Shown here: piece by piece, positions 57,713-64,000 of the stretch
Layout of the letters: each line of letters opens with the position of its first letter
How positions within the stretch are numbered: position 1 is the first letter of the stretch
Position numbers and translations under genes: made by a program
The notes under the pieces: model-generated
What the model was told of the DNA's origin: nothing
The model's database searches: none
Seen by the model: the letters and a program-made list of their open reading frames with translations, nothing else
Assembly (NCBI RefSeq): GCF_030272615.1
Contig: NC_081412.1
Location: forward strand, 22,722,432-22,786,431
Reading direction: 5' to 3'
Length of the DNA: 64,000 nt
Origin: Cryptomeria japonica
Lineage: Eukaryota > Streptophyta > Pinopsida > Cupressales > Cupressaceae

Positions 57713-57730
57713 CTAAAATATGCCAATCAA

Positions 57731-58663
57731 AATAGCATCAGTATACACCAGATATACATTTGTGACAACAAAAAATCCAAATAATTTACTCACTGATTTA
57801 ATATTTCACTGAAGAGGAGTGTACATGATAACATTAAGAAAGCTGATACATTTGTTCCTCCCATTTGAGCTTTGTCTATAATGTTGAAATGAGAACATTG
57901 AGGATACATCAAGTAACAATAAGGGTTATCACTGGGGCTTGCCATAAGCATACTCTTGAGAAGTCCAAAGGCACATCTCTTTCAGATGACAATAACTCAC
58001 AAATAACTAATAAGCAAGTAGGATATTTCATTTTTTAATCAAACCTACCATAGAATTTACCGTTTCAATATCGTCAGATTTTCCACTTGATATAGTTCAT
58101 GATGCTAAAAAGAAATTCAAACAATGGAAGGTTTGTATCTTTGAGGTCTCTACATGCTATTGCCCCAAGTCAACTTATCAAGCTTTGGCAGGCCAATAAT
58201 GTGGATGAAAAGCAAGCATGTGTAGTCATGAAGAATCACACAGAAATCAACATGTGGTATAATACTACAATGCTTTCCAATTCTACGACATAGTAAATGT
58301 CAATGCACCCAAGAATATCTCCAAATGCTGAGGTACATTATTAGAGATAGAATTTATATCTCAGCAGTGAAAATTGCAAGACACCATCCACAATAAGTAT
58401 AGATGACCCTGTTCTGATCAGCAACTAATCAGCATAATCACCATACTTGTATAAACTTCGTATCACAACAATCATTAAACAAAAACATTAGATCGTATTT
58501 ATATCTTAGTAGTGACAATTACAGCCATGACACCCGATAAGTATAGATAACCATGTTCTAATCACCAATTAATCAGCATGATCACCATATTTGCAAAAGA
58601 TAAATTAGAATTCGTATCACAATAATCATTAAACTTAAACATTAGATAGCCTACTAACATGAC
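57731..58663. repeat. Segmental duplication, copy 1
   Basis: Aligns with 60281-61040 in the same direction. Shared words are AATAGCATCAGTATACACCA, TTCACTGAAGAGGAGTG, ATTTCATTTTTTAATCAAAC, TCAATATCGTCAGAT and AAGGTTTGTATCTTTGAGGT. Within it, a unit of about 147 bp (58356 and 58502; core AATAAGTATAGAT...TTCT.ATCA) is itself duplicated in tandem. No gene is recognisable. Confidence 0.85.
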
Positions 58664-59114
58664 ATGCTTTTAACAAATTTGCAGCTGCAGAAAAATATAC
58701 AGCTCAATAAGTGATGTCATTAACAATTAATTTGGGATTGTTCCTACAACTAAACGTGGTTCTCTTCTCTATCCTATTTTATTAGGTTTTTGCATTGTTA
58801 ATACATGAAAAGAGATTCTACATATCAGTAATCAATATTAGCGTCTTCTATGTTATCCTCCCCTGCTACTATACTTAAAGTACATAAAATAAAAAAGTCA
58901 AATAAATCTACAACCATGCATGCTATTTGCACTTGCTGCCATCATAACCCAAGTAAGGACAAGGAAACTCAAAACAAACTTTCCTTTGAGCTAAACTATT
59001 GTGTAATTTAGCAAAACTATCAAGCAGAAGAACAGAGCATCACTTAGATAAGTAAAAATATGATAGAATATCCTCAGTTCTAAAGGAAAAAGGAAAGCAA
59101 AATGAGGTGACACG
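58664..59114. other. Unassigned AT-rich sequence
   Basis: I see no gene, repeat or RNA in this stretch. Confidence 0.4.
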
Positions 59115-59814
59115 TGTTGAGAAATATGTGTCTCAACCTTGCAGTCTTTTTTTGGAAAATTCCAGAATTTGTTTGAGGTAGTTTTCCACATGTTTATGCA
59201 TTGGAAAATGGTTAGTGAGTTGTTAAAAATGAGTCTTGTCCATAGTAGAATATAGGTGGGCCATTTTTAAAGCCTTAATGACTCATTTTGTGACTTTTAA
59301 GAGGGTCTAAGCTAGGGGACAAAATTATGGACGGGATTACTATTTTAACCTGGTTGTTTTTCCATTTTGGAAATGTAAATGTCAAAAATGGGCACCATGT
59401 GGCATGGTGGTTAAGCCCATGGTTTTGTAAAACCACAAGTGGTTTCCAGGTTGTAAAATCACTATAAAAGGAGGGCTTGGGGAGGAGTTTGATCATTGAG
59501 TTTTTTGCAAGACTGGATGCTAGAAGGAGTCTCTCTGAGTTCAAGTTGTGGTGATGCGCTCCTGTAAGAACTTGCATTGCAAGTGTATTGTAATCAGCTT
59601 GATTTGATAATACATTGTGCGAGTTTTGGAGGGTGGGGTTTTTCTCTCAGAAGGGTTTCCCCATGGTAATCACTGTGTTATGTGTTCATTGCTATTTTGT
59701 TTATGCTTTATTGTGCATTTCTTGATATCTTAGTAATATTTAAGTTGAAAGTTGCATAACTGTCCTCTCAAGATTAGCGTAGGAAGCGTTTCCGCACACC
59801 TTTGCTTCCTTACA
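59115..59814 (+). mobile_element. 700-bp solo LTR, ACACG duplication
   Basis: It runs from TGTTGAGAAATATG to CTTCCTTACA and is flanked by ACACG on both sides (59110-59114 and 59815-59819). A TATA box (CTATAAAAGGAGGG at about 59461) and the GGGTTTTTCTCTCAGAAGGG / TTTCCCCATGG block give the plus orientation and a copia-like style. No internal region is present. Confidence 0.9.
59462..59470 (+). promoter_or_regulatory. TATA box of the solo LTR
   Basis: TATAAAAGG within CACTATAAAAGGAGGGC, about 350 bases into the LTR, in the position expected for the U3/R border. Confidence 0.7.
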
Positions 59815-60280
59815 ACACGGAGAAGATTACATAGAATGCAGTGTTAACTCTTGCAGTGTAGCCTGGCTGCAGTTTGATGGCTGCACTGAACTAACTTGAC
59901 TTGAATGCCTTTAAAGACTTGAACCCGCTTCCTGCATTCATTCAAAGATTAATTTTTTTAGCAATATCAATCAACTGTTGAAAAATGTGAAAGGGTTAAA
60001 TGCAAACACAATAAATAGAAACTTAAAACAATCAAATGATCACCTGACTACCTGTCAAGCCAGATAGTTTTATTTGAGATTGGTCTCCTCACTAAATTTC
60101 ACAGCACCATACTGTGAAGGATATGTTGTTTCTGATACCTCGCATATTAGAGAAAATACAAATAGACATGCAACTACAAATATAAGCCTAGCGATGAGCA
60201 TCATGATGAAATGGATAATAACATAGAACAAGAAATTCTGCCAAAAATGGCAAGAAAGTAATTGGACGCTCACATATCAG

Positions 60281-61040
60281 AATAGCATCAGTATACACCA
60301 GATATACATTTGCAGCACCAAAAAATCCAAATAATTTTCTCACTGATTTAAGCTTTCACTGAAGAGGAGTGAAGCATATTCTTGTAAAGTATAAAAGCAC
60401 ATCTCTTTCAGAGGACAATAATTCACAATAACTAATAAGCAAGTAGAATATTTCATTTTTTAATCAAACATGCCATAGAATTTACGGTTTCAATATCGTC
60501 AGATCCTCCACATGATATAGTTCATAATGCCAAAAAGAAAATCAAACAATGTAAGGTTTGTATCTTTGAGGTGTTTTGGCCTACTTTAATGTGGATGAAA
60601 AGCAAGCATGTGTAGTCATGAAGAATCAAACAGGAATCAATATGTGGTATAGTTTTATAATGCTTTCCAAATCTAGGATATAGTAGATGCCAATGCATCC
60701 AAGAATATCTCCAAATGCTGAGGTACATTGTTAGAGACAAAATTTATATCTCAGCAGCGACAATTGTAAGCCACCATCCGCAATAAGTATAGATTACCCT
60801 GTTCTGATCAGCAACTAATCAGCATAATCACCATACTCGCATGAACTTTGTATCACAACAATCATTAAACAAAAACATTAGACAGCATTTATAATTACAT
60901 CCACGACCCCCAATAAGTATAGATAACTATGTTCTAATCGCCAATTAATCAGCATAATCACCATATTTGACACAGGTATATTAGAATTTGTATCACAATA
61001 ATCATTAAACTTAAACATTAGACAGCATGTTAACATGACT
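60281..61040. repeat. Segmental duplication, copy 2
   Basis: Partner of 57731-58663, 2.55 kb away, in the same direction, with small and medium gaps. It also carries the two-fold internal repeat, so the internal duplication came first. The solo LTR lies between the copies and is not part of either. Confidence 0.85.
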
Positions 61041-61188
61041 TCCATAATTTTAAGGAGATTCATAAATTAGGATTCGGCTACTCTTGACTTAGCTGTAGGA
61101 CGATTAAATGTCAAGATTCCTCAAAATCAGAGAGATAAAACCTAAAATAGGCTGCTTATAAAAATGCCAAATTGCCAAATTGTTGTAC

Positions 61189-61363
61189 CTGCATTTGAAA
61201 TGTCGTTGTCTTCACTTCTTTTGTTTTCCTTATAGAACAAGTATCCATTAGATAATGAATGTTCATCCTTGAGCTTGGATTGGGACCTATTGTCTTGGCC
61301 ATTGTCAACCAAATGCATTTTTATTTGGGAAAAAAAAAAATTGTGAGACATGCTATTGTTTTC
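61189..61363 (-). CDS. Possible internal exon of an unidentified gene
   Basis: A minus-strand open frame bordered by a good acceptor (TTTTCTGTGTCCAG|G) and a good donor (AATGCAG|GTACAA). It reads ENNSMSHNFFFSQIKMHLVD, then a polar stretch with SQSKLKDEHSLSNGYLFYKE. It lies between the possible exon at 57590 and the EF-hand ORF at 63168 on the same strand, so it could belong to one gene with long introns. No domain is recognised. Confidence 0.3.
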
Positions 61364-61389
61364 CTGGACACAGAAAAGATATTTGTCTA

Positions 61390-62242
61390 TGAACAATTCT
61401 TGCATTGCTGGAAACCTCTAGAAGATTTTCTGGAGTAGATAAAAATGCTGTTTCGGTGTCAAGAAATCTATAGTAGTTAACCAAAAGTCATTTTCAAAGT
61501 CATATCAGTTTTCTGGGTTTTCTCCAATTGAAATATCGTGCTATGAGTTTTACATTTTAGATGCTCTGTGTTATTTGGTAACTCAAATATTTATCTTGTT
61601 GTATGTTGCTTAGCTTCACAGTGGCGTATATGGTGGAAGTTGTTGAGTTTGGTTCCTAGCAAGTCTAAAACCATTATTTAGTCATGGCTGATTCTTATCT
61701 GAGAATGTTTGGTTATCCTAATTATTTAATACTCTTGGGGCCATAGAAAGCCAGACATAAAACACTATTCTTGCATGAGAAGGTCACTGTCTCCTAAAGT
61801 AAAACGTATAAACAAATTATCTAAAGAAAGTGATTACTAATTTTGTTTGTATTCATAGCACCTTAAAATATCAAATCTCACACAAAATTATACAACTATC
61901 TGCACTCATATTTCAATCAGTCTTCGTGTTTTTGACAAAGCGTGAAATGCATGATGTGGATCCATTACTGGATGCTTGCAACAAATTTGTAGCTTCACAG
62001 AAATAAACACCTCACTTACATTAACTATTAACTTGATGAAAGCTCCTGCAGTAGGTATTTCAATAAATCTTATATTCTGGGGGGCGGTCTAAAATATTAT
62101 TGTTGCTATGACCACAAAAGGAAAGGGATAAAAGATTTATCAATTTCAACCTTTTTGTTTTCTTTTTGTGAGTTCCTGTCCACCTCTGTTTTCAAATTTT
62201 CTGAACTACAGAAATTGTTTGGTTAACCAATTTTTCTTACAG
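61390..62242. other. Unassigned, possibly intronic sequence
   Basis: No coding stretch, repeat or RNA gene recognised on either strand. Confidence 0.4.
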
Positions 62243-62482
62243 GGTGTTGCTGGGTTAGGAGCAATGGTAGGCAAATTGTGGTTTGTGCAAAGTCAGGGGC
62301 AACTAGCTATGAAAGGTATCAGTAACCGATCATGATTATTGTGTGTACTGGGGTGTGGGTGAAATATCTATTGTTGTAAGCATTTGTAATCATAAATTCA
62401 AAAAAAATCTGTTTTGTGCAGATTCCAAAATCATCAGCAAATCCTGAACGGCATGCAAGCGAACTATAGAAGCACAGCTTAG
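62243..62482 (+). CDS. Possible two terminal exons of an unidentified gene
   Basis: Exon 62243-62315 sits between TTTTTCTTACAG|G and GAAAG|GTATCA. A second acceptor TGTTTTGTGCAG|A at 62421 leads to 62422-62482. Joined, one frame runs through both and ends at TAG 62480: CCWVRSNGRQIVVCAKSGAT before the junction, FQNHQQILNGMQANYRSTA after it. Another frame of the first exon is also open, so the frame is not certain. No family is recognised and no upstream exon was found. Confidence 0.3.
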
Positions 62483-63167
62483 GCACGTACGCTGTTGTTA
62501 GAATGCCATCTGCATTCTAATCTGCTTTTAATTTTTCCTTCTCTTCCTTCTGATTCGTAGGGGATTTGATTTTAGAAAAAATCCCTAAAATCCCAGGAAA
62601 TTACCGTTAGCCAATCAGAAAAAATAAAAAATTAGTAACAATGAAGAAATAGCATCAAATTATAGATTAAATTGGTGGGCGGGATTTCCAAACATAATTT
62701 AATTGCAAACGGTGCGGGTGAAAACATTAATCTCCTCCTTATATAAGGCAGGGACTAATAATCCTAGTCAAAATAGAATTCAATAATAATAGCCAGAAAA
62801 CAAATTTAATCACTGCCAAACGGACCCCTTCTGGAAAAAATGTTACCAAGAACATCAGTTCATTATTCCTGTCCTCTCAATATCATATTCACAATAAATT
62901 GCCTTTTTATCTTCATTAAAATCTCTGATCGAAAAATTACATATTTCCAGAGTCAACAAAATTGTATCTGCAAACATTTCACCGTAACGAGCAAAAACAA
63001 AGCTGAAGCAAGTTCCAGAATTACATCAGATTTCACTATTAGAATTCTATTTAAAAAAATTCTGATAGAACCCTAGCGCTGTTCCAACATTTGAAACAAT
63101 TACAGTAATGATTACCATTAGGGCTTACACAATTGAACCAAAAAAAAAACAGAAAAGATAAAAGAGA
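62483..63167. other. Non-coding region with a TATA-like motif
   Basis: TATATAAGG at 62740-62748 in plus orientation (CTCCTTATATAAGGCAGGG) resembles a promoter element, but no plus-strand gene follows that I can support. The rest is AT-rich without recognisable features. Confidence 0.35.
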
Positions 63168-63335
63168 CTATTGTTCGATCATATTACCAACTGCATTGAT
63201 CCTCATTGTCTTGAATTCGTCAAAACTGAGAAGGCGATCGCCATTCTTGTCTGCGCTCCCAAAAATATATTTAGCCTCCTGGAAGCAATAGATCATGCCC
63301 ATATACTTGAGACTCAAAGGCTTCGAGGTAGCCAT
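63168..63335 (-). CDS. EF-hand calcium-binding ORF or first exon
   Basis: From ATG 63335 the minus strand reads MATSKPLSLKYMGMIYCFQ, then EAKYIFGSADKNGDRLLSFD, then EFKTMRINAVG, with a stop at 63168. The loop D-K-N-G-D-R-L-L-S-F-D-E is a canonical 12-residue EF-hand with ligands at positions 1, 3, 5, 9 and 12 and a helix on either side. GCAGTTG|GTAATA at 63187 is a fair splice donor and TTGCTTCCAG|G at 63278 a fair acceptor, so it may be a first exon of 149 bases or an internal exon of 91. A single EF-hand is usually paired, so more exons would be expected at lower coordinates. The protein family is not identified. Confidence 0.5.
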   Translation of the reverse strand: MATSKPLSLKYMGMIYCFQEAKYIFGSADKNGDRLLSFDEFKTMRINAVGNMIEQ

Positions 63336-63418
63336 ATTGGTCCAGATCGAAAAACATAAAAACATTGTTCAATTTTTTCTCCAATTTCTAGAAATAACCG
63401 GTTCAAAGAATGGGGACT

Positions 63419-63590
63419 CAGATCCGTGGATGGTCTGTTCCATAACCCCTTCGCCCGACCATGGGAACACAGATGTGTAAATTGAAAAAAGCTACATCCG
63501 AAGCAATTTATGACACAAAACGAATGCAGCTCTTCCCATGATCGAACGAAGGGGTTATGGAACATACCATCCACGAGACTGACGGATCTG
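63419..63590. repeat. Imperfect inverted repeat with a 65-bp loop
   Basis: Arm one (63419-63466) and arm two (63532-63590) pair over a 41-base core with four mismatches (TGTTCCATAACCCCTTCG and its complement are perfect), plus an outer CAGATCC/GGATCTG pair. AGACTGACG(G/C)ATCTG recurs at 63577 and 63618. It lies just upstream of the EF-hand ORF on that gene's strand. Confidence 0.85.
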
Positions 63591-63618
63591 TCCTATGCTC
63601 GGTCGAAGGAGTGAACAG

Positions 63619-64000
63619 ACTGACGCATCTGAGTCTCCAAGATCAAGTATCCACTTGATACAAGATTTCAAGAAATTGGAGGTTAAACTTTAAAAAAAAA
63701 TTTGACTGCAGAAATATTTTCCACAGTTAAAACAGGATAACAGGAGGAAGAAACACCATAGATACCTAGAAAAATGTTTTGACTGCGGAGAAATATGTTC
63801 CTCATTGTCTCGCTTTCTCGTGGATTATCAGTTAGTTTTTGCCCATCGGGAGGATACTTTTTACTTTTTCTAGCTTTTTGGCCAGCCAATCAGATTAGAT
63901 TTTTTCACATACTTATAGTTTGAATTTTGCTAGATATTTTAATAATCTAAATAAAATTATTTATTTCTCTTGTTATTGGCCTATAGTGGAAACACTCACT
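63619..64000. other. Unassigned sequence at the window end
   Basis: No gene is supported. The short minus-strand open frame at 63683-63889 has no recognisable features. Confidence 0.4.

Noticed and set aside
62740-62748. TATATAAGG as the promoter of a plus-strand gene
   Set aside because: No supported plus-strand coding sequence follows; the only nearby coding signal is on the minus strand.

Overview
The window is plant nuclear DNA. It is AT-rich, has no compact gene series, and is built almost entirely of nested LTR retrotransposons of the plant Ty1/copia and Ty3/gypsy superfamilies (Met-tRNA-type primer sites, copia pol, Del/Tekay-like and Tat-like gypsy pol, an antisense plant mobile domain ORF). 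The dilute, deeply nested layout fits a very large seed-plant genome. A gymnosperm is my guess from the style of the repeats and is not proven.

Layout. 1-4.6 kb: a decayed plus-strand gypsy element with a recognisable retropepsin-like segment. 4.6-8.7 kb: a scrap of a copia LTR, then minus-strand copia element C (3' LTR 4976-6329, RNase H/RT/end of integrase up to 8671). 8.7-14.0 kb: minus-strand Del/Tekay-like gypsy D (3' LTR 8672-10927, pol to 14033), itself hit by two solo LTRs with exact target duplications. 14.0-15.5 kb: an LTR whose flanks do not match. 15.5-43.1 kb: two minus-strand copia bodies of one family (A and B) that share the middle LTR 29465-31024. Inside the gag of A sits an almost intact 12-kb non-autonomous gypsy-type element (17034-29013, duplication AAGGT). 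Inside the RT of B sits a plus-strand copia-like element H (32143-38970, duplication ACTTA), which carries zinc-knuckle gag and a second long ORF but no pol. 43.1-48.2 kb: minus-strand element G with a long unrecognised ORF split by a solo LTR. 48.2-53.2 kb: a long gypsy LTR with a degenerate GTGGAAAA/CATCTGGACA repeat, split by a 2.6-kb non-autonomous element (49511-52119, duplication ATTAC) holding a GC-rich island. 53.2-57.6 kb: minus-strand Tat-like pol F. 57.6-64 kb: lower-repeat DNA with a solo LTR (59115-59814, duplication ACACG), a segmental duplication, some possible exons, an EF-hand ORF and an inverted repeat.

Seven insertions are supported by exact 5-bp target duplications read directly from the sequence: TAAAT, ATAGT, AAGGT, ACTTA, GGTGA, ATTAC and ACACG. 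They give a firm relative order of events. Most pol frames are broken by in-frame stops rather than frameshifts, often where CAA, CAG, CGA or TGG would be expected, which fits decay by cytosine deamination.

The most unusual items are the two non-autonomous elements that keep long private ORFs. The 12-kb element has about 850 codons in sense, an antisense plant mobile domain ORF, a dimeric 32-bp minisatellite and clusters of an ACACAGGCGCA motif near both inner ends. H has four tandem CCHC knuckles and a roughly 1,080-codon ORF where pol should be. No conventional intact host gene can be named with confidence.
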